A stretch of 64,000 nucleotides of DNA, taken from Deinococcus psychrotolerans (lineage in GTDB: Bacteria; Deinococcota; Deinococci; Deinococcales; Deinococcaceae). Location: positions 2,187,501 to 2,251,500 of the forward strand of contig NZ_CP034183.1 in the NCBI RefSeq assembly GCF_003860465.1, given 5' to 3'. The notes beneath the pieces are model-generated. The model made no database searches, was not told the DNA's origin, and saw nothing but the letters and a program-made list of their open reading frames with translations. The translations under genes and the position numbers were made by a program. Shown one piece after another: positions 1 through 9,506 of this stretch; position 1 is the stretch's first letter; each line of letters starts with the position of its first letter.

Positions 1-1
1 C

Positions 2-184
2 ACGCCGGAGCAGATCACCGCTTTTTGCAAACAGCAGCTCAGCGCTTTCAAAGCTCCCCGCAGCGTGGAGTTCAGAAGCGAGTTGCCGCTCTCGGCAGCG
101 GGCAAAGTGCTGCGCCGCGTACTGGCCGAAGAAGAGAAGGCCAAAATGGAGCAAGCCACAGTGGCGGCGAGCGCCGGAGCTTAA
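2..184 (+). CDS. C-terminal end of an acyl-CoA synthetase / AMP-binding enzyme (partial)
   Basis: The open frame enters from outside the window and stops at 182-184. The 60 visible residues read like the last part of an ANL-superfamily (AMP-forming) acyl-CoA synthetase: a segment with FKAPRSVEF followed by ELPLSAAGKVLRR, which matches the family pattern K-x-P-x-x-(V/I)-x-F ... LP-x-(T/S)-x-x-GK-(I/V)-x-R. The lysine in AGKVLRR is the residue that in this family completes adenylation chemistry. A short Ala/Glu-rich tail follows. Substrate (fatty acid, acetate or other) cannot be told from this piece. Family call is fairly secure; start and length are unknown. Confidence 0.75.
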   Translation, partial: TPEQITAFCKQQLSAFKAPRSVEFRSELPLSAAGKVLRRVLAEEEKAKMEQATVAASAGA

Positions 185-246
185 ACGCCCGCGCTCTCAC
201 CCAACCTCGCATTCTCCACCCCAGCCCTGCATTATGATGAGCCAAT

Positions 247-624
247 ATGTCGCATACCATCCTCGTCGCGGACGATGAACCGGCCATCCGTACCATGCTG
301 GAAGTCATTTTGTCGGCAGATGGGCACGAGATCGTGGCGGTCGCCGACGGCAAGTCCGCGCTGGAATATCTCCAGACCCACACCCCCGACGTGATGCTGC
401 TCGATATCAACATGCCGTATATGGACGGCTTTGAAATTTGCTCGCGGGTCAAGCGCATCAAGCGCCTGCGCAACACGCCGGTGCTGCTGCTGACCGCTAT
501 GGATGACGACCACACCCGCGACCACGCCAAGTTGGTCGGGGCCGATGACATCGTGTCCAAGCCGCTGTCAGGCAAGAATTTGCGGGGCCGCATCACCCAT
601 TTGCTGAGCGGACGCCAACCGTAA
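247..624 (+). CDS. Stand-alone response regulator (CheY-like receiver domain)
   Basis: 125 residues forming one receiver domain and nothing else. Visible landmarks are the acidic pair D9-D10, the phospho-acceptor D53 in the LLDINMP segment, T83 and the conserved K105 in a SKPL motif. With no output domain it should act by protein contact, as CheY or Spo0F do, downstream of an unseen histidine kinase. A TATGAT box at 233-238 ends 8 bases before the ATG and no Shine-Dalgarno is seen, so the mRNA is probably leaderless. The next gene, a penicillin-binding protein, begins 43 bases downstream, but a functional link is only a guess. Confidence 0.9.
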   Translation: MSHTILVADDEPAIRTMLEVILSADGHEIVAVADGKSALEYLQTHTPDVMLLDINMPYMDGFEICSRVKRIKRLRNTPVLLLTAMDDDHTRDHAKLVGADDIVSKPLSGKNLRGRITHLLSGRQP

Positions 625-667
625 CGGTGAAGAGTGCAGTGAACCGAGCTATCGGGGAGAGAAACAC

Positions 668-3049
668 ATGGTCTTGAGGTTGTTTTTGCAGTTCTTGAAA
701 TTTGTGGGCGCACTGATCGTCGCCGCCGTTTTTATTGGTGTGGGGATCGCCTCCACGTACGGCACCAAATGGGCGCGGGAGTTGCCGGATTTTCGCCAGC
801 TCGATACGCTGAGTCTCGGGGCGATTACCCGCGTCTACGCCCGCGACAACAGCCCGCTGGGTACGCTGGTGCCCAAAGTCGGCGATCAGAAAGTCAGCCG
901 CACCCTGGTCAAGCTCGACGAGATCAGCCCGTTTATGACGGCGGCGCTGATTACCAACGAAGATCGGCGCTTTTTCCAGCATTACGGCCTTGATCCTTAC
1001 GGCATTGCCCGTCAGTTTCGGCGGTTATCGCAAAAAGAAGATGTGCAGGGCGGCAGCACGCTGACCAATCAGCTTGTCCGCAATACTTTGCTGCTCAAGG
1101 AATACCAATTGGCCCGCACCCCAGACCGCAAAATCAAAGAATGGATGCTCAGCGTGCTGGTGGAGCGGGCCTTTACCAAAGAAGAGATTTTGCAGGACTA
1201 CCTCAACGCCATTTACTGGGGTGACGGCGGGCCGGTGGAACTCTACGGCATCTACTCCGCTTCGCAGGCTTATTTCGGTAAAGCCCCGCGTGACCTCGAC
1301 TTGGCCCAGAGCGTTTACCTGACCACCTTGGTGCCGAGTCCGCGCGGGCGCTACAACAACTACCCCAATCAGCGCGGCTACATGCGCTCGCTGCTGACCC
1401 GCATGGTGCAGGACGGCTGGGTGACGCAGGAGCAGGCCAACGCCGCTTGGAAAGAAAAATTGGTGCCGCGTGGCTGGCAAGTCGCTTACGACGACCAAGG
1501 CAAGCTGACCAGCAGCAAACTGGTGGACAAAACGGCGGTCTACCAAAAAGCGGTGACCACCGTGCGCTACCCCGATTTCGTGCAGCAAGTCGAGCAGGAA
1601 CTCGTCGCCCGCCTGGGACGCGACAAGGTTTACGGCTCCGGCGGTCTGCGGGTCTACACCACGATTGACCCGCGTATTCAGGCGGCGGTGGAAAAGGCCA
1701 GTTTGAATGCCCAGATTCCGCCCAGAACGACGCTGGCCGCCGTCATCAGCGATCCGTTCAACGGCGACGTGCTGGGGATGATCGGTCAGAAGCTGCGCCC
1801 CGGCGTCACGCCGCCCGAGTGGAACAACGCCGCGCAGGGCCAGCGCCAGATCGGCTCTACCATCAAGCCGCTGCTCTACACCACTGCCCTGTCTACCGAC
1901 AAATTTACCCAGCTCACCACCCGTGACGACAAGCCGATCAGCTTTCCTTGCCCCAGTTGCAAGGGCGGCTTTTACGCGCCCAAAGACTTTGAAGGCGAGA
2001 TGACGTTCCGTAACATGACGCTGCGTGAAGCGCTCGACCGCTCGCTCAACTTGCCCACCGTGCGAATTGCCGACGATGTCGGACTGCCGACCTTCTTCGG
2101 CAAGCTCAAGGAACTTGGCATTCCGCCCAATGACGGCACCGGCCTCGCGGCGGCGCTGGGCGCGGTCGAGACCACCCCAGTCAAGATGGCGGCGGCTTAC
2201 GCGCCGTTTGCCAACGGCGGCCTGTATCATCCGCCGCGCTACATCACCCGCGTCACCACTGCACGCGGCGAAGTGCTCTACGACGTGGTCAACGAAGTCG
2301 AGCGCCCCAAGCGGGTCTGGTCGCCGCAAGTGGCGTATCTGGGCCTCGACATGATTCAGGGCGTGGTCAACGACCTCACCACCAGCCAAGGCGGCTTTTC
2401 CGAACCGGCCCGTATCCCGGGCTGGCCGGTGGGTGGCAAGACCGGCACCAGCAACGGCCCCAAGGATTTGTGGTTCGTGGGTGTCAATCCGTACTACGTC
2501 GGGGCAGTCTGGATCGGCATTCAGCAGGGCGGCAACATGGCCACCAACATCTATTCAGGCGTCTGGGCACCGCCGATCTGGCACAACATGATGGTCAGCG
2601 CTCTGGCTGGCAAAACTGCCCGTGACTTCGGGCCGCCGCCGCCCGGCATTTACAAGACGGCGCTTCCGCCCATCGGCCCGCTGCAAACGGTTCAGGTAGC
2701 CATGCTCGATCCGCGTTTCCGCGACGCCGCCAACGGAGTCCCAGAGCAGATTCCCGCCCGGCCCCAGTATCAAGAGGTAGGCCTCGGCAGCAGCGATCCC
2801 TCGACCACCGTGATTTATGTGGACATCACCACCGGGCGGCTGGCCACCGAGTTCACCAAGCCGGCCAATATCGCGCCGCGCCGCATTTACACGTCGCAAA
2901 TCGCCAGCTACGCTTCCGACGGCGACGTGACGCCGCTGCCCGACGAAACCGCCGACCCCGCCGCCGTCAAAGCCTTTCATCAGTCGAATGGCAATTTGCC
3001 CATCACGACGCCGCCCGCGCCGCCAACACCGCCCAAACCCGGCAGCTAG
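668..3049 (+). CDS. Class A penicillin-binding protein (transglycosylase/transpeptidase, PBP1 type)
   Basis: 793 residues. A membrane anchor lies near residues 5-30. The glycosyltransferase 51 domain follows, with the EDRRFFQHYG motif and GGSTLTNQLVRN. The C-terminal transpeptidase domain shows the SxxK motif as GSTIKPLLY, an SLN motif in RSLNLPTV and KTGTSN. It should polymerise glycan strands and cross-link peptides in cell-wall synthesis at the outer face of the membrane. The C-terminal ~100 residues after KTGTS are an extension ending in a Pro/Thr-rich tail. The start has a reasonable ribosome site (GGGGAGAG about 6 bases before the ATG). Length is normal for the family. Which PBP1 paralogue it is cannot be decided. 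Confidence 0.93.
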   Translation: MVLRLFLQFLKFVGALIVAAVFIGVGIASTYGTKWARELPDFRQLDTLSLGAITRVYARDNSPLGTLVPKVGDQKVSRTLVKLDEISPFMTAALITNEDRRFFQHYGLDPYGIARQFRRLSQKEDVQGGSTLTNQLVRNTLLLKEYQLARTPDRKIKEWMLSVLVERAFTKEEILQDYLNAIYWGDGGPVELYGIYSASQAYFGKAPRDLDLAQSVYLTTLVPSPRGRYNNYPNQRGYMRSLLTRMVQDGWVTQEQANAAWKEKLVPRGWQVAYDDQGKLTSSKLVDKTAVYQKAVTTVRYPDFVQQVEQELVARLGRDKVYGSGGLRVYTTIDPRIQAAVEKASLNAQIPPRTTLAAVISDPFNGDVLGMIGQKLRPGVTPPEWNNAAQGQRQIGSTIKPLLYTTALSTDKFTQLTTRDDKPISFPCPSCKGGFYAPKDFEGEMTFRNMTLREALDRSLNLPTVRIADDVGLPTFFGKLKELGIPPNDGTGLAAALGAVETTPVKMAAAYAPFANGGLYHPPRYITRVTTARGEVLYDVVNEVERPKRVWSPQVAYLGLDMIQGVVNDLTTSQGGFSEPARIPGWPVGGKTGTSNGPKDLWFVGVNPYYVGAVWIGIQQGGNMATNIYSGVWAPPIWHNMMVSALAGKTARDFGPPPPGIYKTALPPIGPLQTVQVAMLDPRFRDAANGVPEQIPARPQYQEVGLGSSDPSTTVIYVDITTGRLATEFTKPANIAPRRIYTSQIASYASDGDVTPLPDETADPAAVKAFHQSNGNLPITTPPAPPTPPKPGS

Positions 3050-3122
3050 CTCCCTTATCAAAGAGCCATCGGCGGGACAATGCAGCCAGAAGTGCATCAG
3101 CTTGGCTGCGTATACTCGCCGA

Positions 3123-4850
3123 ATGCCTTTTCGCCTGTCTTTTTCTTTTCTCCTCCCCGCTCTCCTCGGCGCAGGTCTGCTGCTGAGTTCGGCGTCAGCC
3201 GCCGCCTCGGCGCAGCTTCAGGGCGGCACCGACCAGACGGCGGCGCAGCTCAGCGGCCAGCCCACCAAGCTCACCAACCCGCCACGCTTGGTGCAGGGCC
3301 GCACGGTGTTGCCGCTCCTCGAAGTTTCGGCGCTGCTGGGCCAGCTGGTCAGCCAAACGCCGGGGCGAATCGCGGTGGGGCGCTTGGTGATTGACCCCAC
3401 GTCGCTCAACGTCACGCTTGACGCCGCGCCCCAGCCGACCGGCAGCGCCGCGCTGATCGGCGACGTGCTGTATCTGAACGCCAGGGTGCTGGCCGATGGC
3501 CTGAACGCCAACCTGAGCTTCTCCGACGATGGCCGCAGCTTCTCGCTGACCGCGCTGCCGCTCGGTGGCGACCCGCTGCTGCCTCAGGCCCGCTTCAGCA
3601 CCGATAAAGCGGTTTACGCGCCGGGCGAAAAAGTCATTTACACCGACTATCCCTTCGACCCTGACGGCGCAGATATCGTCAGCCGCAAATGGAGCAACAA
3701 GCGCGATGTGTATTTCGAGCCGGGCAGCTACACCGTGACCTTGCAAGTCACCAACTCGCGTGGCCAAGTCAGCACTCCTTATTCGCGCACGCTCACTGTG
3801 GTTGGCCCGCTGATGGACACGCCGCTGAGCTACGCCCTCAAGTATGCCGACCCTGGCGAGAGCTTCCCCGACACCTTGGTCAACACCTATCCGCTGGTGG
3901 GCACCCAGTCTATGGTTACTGCCGCCACCACATTGATTTTTTCCAACAGCCCCGAAGCGCCCGTTCAAAGCGGCCTGCTCTACCAAGACACCGTGTCGGG
4001 CCGCGCCCGTTTGCTGGCTTACCACCTCAACGCGCTGAGCCAACCCGCCCGTTTTTATACGGTGGCCCGCAACCTCGAGTCGCGTCCGGTGGAGATCAGC
4101 ACCGAGCGCCTCGGCGAAACGGCTCCCACCCGCATCGAGGGGCAACTCGGCCAAGTCACGTTGCTCGATTACTTTGCGGGTTCGGCTCAGCAGCGCTTTA
4201 CCTTGCAGCCTGGCGAGAGCGTGGCCCTCTACGCCAGCCCGACCCTGAATCCGGGCAGCGGCGTGAATGTGCTGCAAGACATCACTACTTCCGGGCGCGT
4301 CGAGCTGACTTTCGCCATGCTCGAAGACAAGCTGCCGCCCAGTTCCCCCGTTTTGCAGCAGCTTCCTTACCTGCCTGCCGACGGCAAACACGTGCGCGGC
4401 ACCTTTCCCAACGCTGTAAAAATCATTCGGGCGCAGCTCAGCTCGCTGCCTGCCCGGATGCTCATCGGCGACGGCCAGATCGACCCGGCCATTCTCGGTA
4501 GTGACGTGCTGAGCGGCCAGTCAGTACGGCTGAGCGGCAATTACGGCGTGTTGTACGACATTCAGATCATGGGCACCAGCGGCGTGGCGGTGGCGCTGAG
4601 TCCTCGGGGCGGCCTTTACAGGGGAGCCATGAACGTGCAAGACGGCCCGATCAGCCAAACCGTCAAACTGCCGCGCAGTGGAGTGGCCATTACGCCGGAC
4701 AAGCCCACGCTGCTGTGGCGCTCTCAAAGTGACCAGCTCAAAATAGATTTCGTTCCGGCCAGCGGCAGCAATTTGCCGATCAGCTTGGTATTTTATCAGG
4801 CCCGCGCCCCCGGCACGCTGGGCAGCCTCACCAAAACCTACAACCCATGA
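3123..4850 (+). CDS. Secreted surface protein with copper-amine-oxidase-like stalk domain and PKD-like domain
   Basis: 575 residues from an ATG placed 6 bases after a TATACT box (3111-3116), the typical leaderless arrangement here; an in-frame upstream start at 2988 would overlap the PBP gene and put a charged stretch before the signal peptide. Residues 1-30 are a signal peptide with a long Leu/Ala core. Residues about 40-150 resemble a copper amine oxidase N-terminal (stalk) domain, containing PPRLVQGRTVLPL and LNARVLADGLNA. A PKD-like beta domain follows (DYPFDPDGAD ... FEPGSYTVTLQV). The last ~300 residues are beta-rich and not recognised. Likely exported; binding partner unknown. Confidence 0.7.
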   Translation: MPFRLSFSFLLPALLGAGLLLSSASAAASAQLQGGTDQTAAQLSGQPTKLTNPPRLVQGRTVLPLLEVSALLGQLVSQTPGRIAVGRLVIDPTSLNVTLDAAPQPTGSAALIGDVLYLNARVLADGLNANLSFSDDGRSFSLTALPLGGDPLLPQARFSTDKAVYAPGEKVIYTDYPFDPDGADIVSRKWSNKRDVYFEPGSYTVTLQVTNSRGQVSTPYSRTLTVVGPLMDTPLSYALKYADPGESFPDTLVNTYPLVGTQSMVTAATTLIFSNSPEAPVQSGLLYQDTVSGRARLLAYHLNALSQPARFYTVARNLESRPVEISTERLGETAPTRIEGQLGQVTLLDYFAGSAQQRFTLQPGESVALYASPTLNPGSGVNVLQDITTSGRVELTFAMLEDKLPPSSPVLQQLPYLPADGKHVRGTFPNAVKIIRAQLSSLPARMLIGDGQIDPAILGSDVLSGQSVRLSGNYGVLYDIQIMGTSGVAVALSPRGGLYRGAMNVQDGPISQTVKLPRSGVAITPDKPTLLWRSQSDQLKIDFVPASGSNLPISLVFYQARAPGTLGSLTKTYNP

Positions 4851-4860
4851 AGCTGACCTC

Positions 4861-5151
4861 GTGAAACTTCGCTGGACATCCCGCAGCCTGCGGGTGCGCT
4901 TGGACGACCTGGAAGTGGCGGCCCTGCTCGGCGGTGAGCGCTTGGAAGCGGCGCTGAACTGGCCGGGCGGCGGCTGGCGGGTGGTGCTCGACCCCCACAG
5001 CGCTGAAGTGGTGGGCGACGGGCCGCGCTTGACGGTGGGTCTGCAAGGCAGCCTAGCTCAACTGGCCGACCCGCACACCGAGGGCGTCCGGCTGAGCGGC
5101 CCCGTGCGTGTAGACGTGGAAAAAGACTACCGCCCCGAACACTTGGAGTGA
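4861..5151 (+). CDS. Hypothetical 96-residue protein
   Basis: A GTG start lies 10 bases after the stop of the surface-protein gene, suggesting co-transcription. The protein is short, beta-strand-like and rich in Leu, Val and Gly. It begins MKLRWTSRSLRVRLDDLEVA, which loosely resembles small DUF7009-like proteins that start with a rigid beta hairpin; that is only a visual impression. There is no signal peptide or membrane segment, so it should be cytoplasmic. Codon usage matches its neighbours, which supports it as a real gene. Confidence 0.6.
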   Translation: MKLRWTSRSLRVRLDDLEVAALLGGERLEAALNWPGGGWRVVLDPHSAEVVGDGPRLTVGLQGSLAQLADPHTEGVRLSGPVRVDVEKDYRPEHLE

Positions 5152-5184
5152 AACGGAGCGGTTGGTTGCGCTAGGGTTGCTGTA

Positions 5185-5679
5185 TTACGGAGCGCTGACC
5201 CGCACGTCGGCCAGAATGCGCTTGGCGGCGGGATTGATGAGCTGCTGAACCGTATTGCTATAAATCAGTTTGCCCGCAGCGTTGTTGACGCTCACCCGCA
5301 CGGCATATTGCCCGCTGCTGGTAAAGCGGCGCGGGCTGGAGACGATTTGGTAGCTGACCGGCAACGAGGCGCTGGGAAAGGTGGTGCTCACCAAGGTTTT
5401 GGCGGCAGTCGGGACGGTAATGTCGCGCAGTTCCACCGTCACTTTGCTGCCTGCCGGTAAATCGGTGCGTCCGGCGCTGCCGGTGGCGACGCGCCCGCGA
5501 ACGTCTACCCAGTCGGCAGGAATGTTCTGATCCACAAACGCCGGAACCGTGCGGCGGGCAGGCGCGGCGGCTTTCTGGCCGGGTTTGGTGATGGTCACGC
5601 CGTTGATGACGGTCTGGGCTTGGGTGGTGGGCGCGGCGCTGAGCAGCAAGGTGGCGGCAAAAAGTGAGAAAATCTTCAT
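5185..5679 (-). CDS. Secreted YbaY/YscW-like protein
   Basis: 164 residues with a clear N-terminal signal peptide (MKIFSLFAATLLLSAA, cleavage near AQA). The mature part reads VRGRVATG ... AGSKVTVELRDITV ... YQIVSSPRRFTSSGQYAVRVSV, the strand pattern of the YbaY/YscW lipoprotein-like fold, although no lipobox cysteine is present. Function in the family is poorly known; some members are assembly lipoproteins. On the minus strand a TACCCT box ends 6 bases before the ATG, so a leaderless mRNA is likely. It converges with the preceding hypothetical gene. Confidence 0.65.
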   Translation of the reverse strand: MKIFSLFAATLLLSAAPTTQAQTVINGVTITKPGQKAAAPARRTVPAFVDQNIPADWVDVRGRVATGSAGRTDLPAGSKVTVELRDITVPTAAKTLVSTTFPSASLPVSYQIVSSPRRFTSSGQYAVRVSVNNAAGKLIYSNTVQQLINPAAKRILADVRVSAP

Positions 5680-5805
5680 GTGTCTAGGGTAACAAGCCGA
5701 GGTGAGGAAAAAGCGCAGCGCGTTGCAATGCTGTCAGGAAACCGTCAGTTCATTACTTACGGCAGGCGCGACTGCTCGGCGCTCTGCTTTTGACATACTG
5801 CCTGC

Positions 5806-6417
5806 ATGCCCCGTTTGCCCACTGCCCACCTCGCCCTCGCCCTTGACCCGGCGCTGATCCCACTGCTGGAAGCTGGCCCGCTGCCGGAGTTGCCGCCCGC
5901 CGCCGACCCGCTGGCGTCGCTGATCCGCAGCGTCAACGCCCAGCAGCTTTCTGTCAAGGCGGCGGCGGCCATTGCCGAGCGGGTGGCGGCGGCCACCGAC
6001 AATTTTGACTCCACTTCTCTGCTCAGCGCCGCGCCGGAAACGCTGCGGGCGCTGGGCCTGTCGTGGGCCAAAGTCCGCACCGTGCAGGCCATTGCCGCCG
6101 CCGAGCAAAGCGGCCAGATTGACTTCGCTCACCTGGCCGGCTTGGACGATGAAGCGGTGATTGCCGCACTGACCGTCTTGCCGGGGATTGGTCGCTGGAC
6201 GGCCGAGATGTTTTTACTCTTCGCGCTGGCCCGCCCCGACGTTTTTAGTTTCGGGGACTTGGCGCTGCGAAAAGCGCTGGCGCAGTATTACCCTGACCAA
6301 GATCACGTGGCGGTGGTGCGAGGTTGGCAGCCGCACCGCAGTTACGCGGCCCGGTTGCTGTGGCGCACCTTTCACGTCACGCCGGAGGTGGCCGGGGCGG
6401 TCAGGCGTTTGGCATGA
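5806..6417 (+). CDS. alkA: DNA-3-methyladenine glycosylase II (AlkA-type HhH-GPD)
   Basis: 203 residues carrying the helix-hairpin-helix motif LPGIGRWTA (125-133) and the catalytic aspartate D151 in SFGDLAL, the HhH-GPD signature. It should remove alkylated purines in base-excision repair. It is shorter than E. coli AlkA (about 280) and lacks the N-terminal TBP-like domain, as Deinococcus and archaeal AlkA proteins often do. A CATACT box at 5794-5799 sits 6 bases before the ATG, giving a leaderless start. No repair genes adjoin it; the next gene downstream is a Crp/Fnr regulator. Confidence 0.85.
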   Translation: MPRLPTAHLALALDPALIPLLEAGPLPELPPAADPLASLIRSVNAQQLSVKAAAAIAERVAAATDNFDSTSLLSAAPETLRALGLSWAKVRTVQAIAAAEQSGQIDFAHLAGLDDEAVIAALTVLPGIGRWTAEMFLLFALARPDVFSFGDLALRKALAQYYPDQDHVAVVRGWQPHRSYAARLLWRTFHVTPEVAGAVRRLA

Positions 6418-6532
6418 GCGCCTCGGCCACCTCGGCAGCGCAGGCCAGTCGGCAGACTGACGACCTGTACACTTGAAGAAGCCGCTGCACTTCGGATTTT
6501 TTAAGCCTGCGTGAGCTATCCTAAGGACAATC

Positions 6533-7228
<696 letters not shown>

Positions 7229-7243
7229 GAGCGGCGCGGCCAA

Positions 7244-7501
7244 ATGCATCCCAAACACATTCACTACCTCGAAGGGCGGGGCGAGCAAGCTGAAGGCCTT
7301 TTGCTGGCCTTTTTGCAGCGGCTCGGCTCAGAGCCGGGTCTGCTTGGCGCGTACTTGCTTGCCGCGCCCACGCAGCCGGATGTGTGGCTGCTTGAAAGTC
7401 ACTGGGAAGGTGAGGTGCCGGTGCTCGACATCCCGCAGGGCTATCAGCACTGGAGCTTTGAGGTGCGGGCAGCGCTCGGGGAAGGCGGTCAAGCGACGTG
7501 A
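7244..7501 (+). CDS. Small protein of ABM-like size, function unknown
   Basis: 85 residues starting 15 bases after the Crp/Fnr stop and probably co-transcribed. The sequence (MHPKHIHYLEGRGEQAEGLL ... YLLAAPTQPDVWLLESHWEG) has the helix-strand pattern of small antibiotic-biosynthesis-monooxygenase-type (ABM) dimeric barrels: a long first helix, a strand carrying W and E, and a final helix with W. That assignment is a fold-level impression only. No signal peptide. Codon bias agrees with the neighbours. Confidence 0.55.
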   Translation: MHPKHIHYLEGRGEQAEGLLLAFLQRLGSEPGLLGAYLLAAPTQPDVWLLESHWEGEVPVLDIPQGYQHWSFEVRAALGEGGQAT

Positions 7502-7842
7502 TCTCGCATCTGGGGTGAAGACTGGGAACGTGCCGGATTGCCTGTCTTAAAAGACATTCAGAAATCTGAAAGGGTAGAATGTTTATCCTTGACTCAGCCA
7601 GCGCTCATGCTCGGCTGAGGATCAAGGCCGTATCTTCTCCCCCACTTCCCCCGCTGGATTCAGGGCCAACCGTCAGGAGGCCCACACCGCCAGCGGCCTA
7701 ACCCTCTATCATCAAGCTTAGTTCTGTCAAAATTCTGACAAGCCCGCTGCCCGTAGGTTCGGAGCCGTCCGCCCTTCCTGCCCTGATCCGCGCCCGTATA
7801 TGGTCAGTGCCTTTTTTCTACGTCATTCAAAGGAGCAGCAGT
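7502..7842. promoter_or_regulatory. 341-bp gap upstream of the PP2C gene with a CRP-like palindrome
   Basis: No gene is seen here. The notable element is TGTCA-AAATTC-TGACA at 7725-7740, a perfect 5-bp inverted repeat with a 6-bp spacer. The arm length and spacing match the geometry of CRP/FNR-family operators. A ribosome site AAAGGAG lies at 7829-7834, before the ATG at 7843. Regulation of the phosphatase by the upstream Crp/Fnr protein is a guess from geometry and nearness. Confidence 0.4.
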
Positions 7843-8931
7843 ATGGCCACCTCGCACTCGCCGCCAATCTATACTCTGTTTATGCGCCGCAGCGCGACTT
7901 CTCCTTTGTTGTCTGGCTTGCTGACCGATAAGGGTCGGCAGCGCAGCGTCAATCAGGACGCGGGTTTGGCGGTGGAGTCGCTTTCGGGCGGGCTTTACGC
8001 TGTTGCTGATGGAATGGGCGGGCACGCGGCGGGCGAGTTGGCCGCCAATTTGGCCCTCGACGCGCTGGGCAATACCTTCCTCAAAGGACGCAAGCGTCCG
8101 CCGGAGCGGCTCGCCGAAGCGGTGCAGGCGGCCAACCTCGAAGTGATGCACCACGCGGTTGGCGAGTACGTCGGCATGGGCACCACTTTGGTGGCGCTGG
8201 CCATCGACAAGGGCGCGGCGTTGCTGGCCCACGTCGGCGATTCACGGGCTTATCTGCTGCGCGGCGGCGAGCTGACCCGCCTTACCGAAGACCATTCGTG
8301 GGTGGCCGAGCAGGTGCGGTTGGGCCACCTCACCGAGGCCGAAGCGCGTGAGCACCAGTGGCGCAGTGTGGTGAGCAACGCGCTGGGCGGTGAAGAACGG
8401 GTGCGCTTAGAGTTGTACGGGTTTGCGCTCAAACAAGGCGACCGCTTGATGCTGTGCAGTGACGGCCTGAGCGGCGTGGTCGAGGAGCATGATCTCAAGG
8501 CCATGTTGGGCTGGGGGCTGCCGCCGGCGATCACGGTGCAGCGCTTGGTGGACGCCGCCAATTCGCTGGGCGGGCCCGACAACGTCACGGCGGTGGTGGT
8601 CGACGTGGACTGCCAGCAGCCCCTACCGAGCTACAGCTTGCCGCCGCGCCAAAACGACGGCCCCATTTATGTCGATGTCTTGCTGGGCAGCCGCAAAGGC
8701 AGCAGCCCGCTGGTCTACGCGGCGCTGGCCTTGGTGTACTTCGCCTTGATGGGAGCGCTGCTCTTTCAAGAGGAGCGCACCTTTATTTTGTCGGTCTCGG
8801 CGGCGGCGCTCATCGGCGTGCTGCTTTGGATGAAGTGGCACAGCCAACGCCGCCTTCAGCAGGCCCTGCCTCAAGCGTTGCGGCTGAAGAAAACTGCGGG
8901 CCCGCCAAAAGACCAGCAAGACTTGAATTGA
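7843..8931 (+). CDS. PP2C-family serine/threonine protein phosphatase with C-terminal membrane anchor
   Basis: 362 residues from the ATG that follows AAAGGAG. PPM/PP2C motifs appear in order: [19 protein letters not shown] (metal-binding D and GG), [18 protein letters not shown] and [11 protein letters not shown]. Bacterial PP2Cs of this kind reverse Ser/Thr kinase signalling. After the catalytic domain comes a linker and two hydrophobic segments near the C-terminus ([19 protein letters not shown] and [15 protein letters not shown]), so the enzyme is probably anchored with its catalytic domain in the cytoplasm. No partner kinase gene is adjacent. An in-frame upstream start at 7807 is possible but lacks a ribosome site. 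Confidence 0.9.
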   Translation: MATSHSPPIYTLFMRRSATSPLLSGLLTDKGRQRSVNQDAGLAVESLSGGLYAVADGMGGHAAGELAANLALDALGNTFLKGRKRPPERLAEAVQAANLEVMHHAVGEYVGMGTTLVALAIDKGAALLAHVGDSRAYLLRGGELTRLTEDHSWVAEQVRLGHLTEAEAREHQWRSVVSNALGGEERVRLELYGFALKQGDRLMLCSDGLSGVVEEHDLKAMLGWGLPPAITVQRLVDAANSLGGPDNVTAVVVDVDCQQPLPSYSLPPRQNDGPIYVDVLLGSRKGSSPLVYAALALVYFALMGALLFQEERTFILSVSAAALIGVLLWMKWHSQRRLQQALPQALRLKKTAGPPKDQQDLN

Positions 8932-9010
8932 GGTTTGGGAAAGTAGGCGGCAGGTTGCGGGAAGAAAGCGAGTTTGGATGAAGGCTACGCACGCCCGTTA
9001 CAATGAAGCC

Positions 9011-9409
9011 ATGACCGATTCATCTCGCCCGGCCAAACGTGTGATCTCGACTGCCGAAGCCCCCGCTGCCATCGGGCCGTACAGCCAAGCGGTACGCTTC
9101 GGCAACCTGCTCATCACCAGCGGCCAAATTCCGCTGACGCCCGCAGGCGACCTGGTCGAAGGCGGCATCGCCGAGCAGAGCAAGCAAGTATTGGACAACT
9201 TGGCGGCTCTGCTGGCAGAAGCAGGCGCGGATTTCGGCGACGTGGTCAAAACCACCGTATTTCTGAGCGACATGAACAACTTCGCGGCCATGAATGCCGT
9301 CTACGCCGAGTATTTCAAGGCTCCTTACCCGGCCCGCTCGACGGTGCAGGTGGCCCGCCTCCCGCGTGACGTGATGGTCGAGATCGAAGTGATGGCGCAG
9401 CTCCAGTAA
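9011..9409 (+). CDS. ridA: RidA-family reactive intermediate (enamine/imine) deaminase
   Basis: 132 residues. The Rid signature is present: GPYSQAVRFGNLLITSGQIPL near the N-terminus and RSTVQVARLPRDVMVEIEVM at the C-terminus, with the substrate-binding arginine. RidA hydrolyses 2-aminoacrylate and related imines released by PLP enzymes such as threonine dehydratase; an ilvA gene lies elsewhere in the window (36156), a plausible metabolic partner. A TACAAT box at 8999-9004 ends 6 bases before the ATG, so the mRNA is likely leaderless; the in-frame start at 8978 lies upstream of that box and is rejected. Confidence 0.9.
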   Translation: MTDSSRPAKRVISTAEAPAAIGPYSQAVRFGNLLITSGQIPLTPAGDLVEGGIAEQSKQVLDNLAALLAEAGADFGDVVKTTVFLSDMNNFAAMNAVYAEYFKAPYPARSTVQVARLPRDVMVEIEVMAQLQ

Positions 9410-9454
9410 CGTTTTGCCGCGCTCACTCGGCTCCGCTGCTTTGACTGCACTGGC

Positions 9455-9494
9455 TTGACTTCAGCGCAGCCTGTAAGTAACATGCTGACATGTT
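9455..9494 (+). promoter_or_regulatory. Promoter and overlapping palindromic operator of the Rrf2 gene
   Basis: TTGACT (9455-9460), a 17-bp spacer and TAACAT (9478-9483) form a good sigma-70-type promoter. The perfect inverted repeat AACATG-CTGA-CATGTT (9479-9494) overlaps the -10 box and the expected transcription start, 12 bases before the regulator's ATG. Such a layout implies negative autoregulation. Confidence 0.6.
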
Positions 9495-9506
9495 GAGGCG
9501 CAACTT

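Noticed and set aside
1025..2389. 454-codon minus-strand frame under the PBP gene
   Set aside because: Shadow of the GC-rich PBP gene; the protein is His/Arg/Gly-rich and resembles nothing known.
2988..3122. Longer N-terminus of the surface protein
   Set aside because: Overlaps the PBP gene, is basic and non-hydrophobic, and precedes both the TATACT box and the signal peptide.
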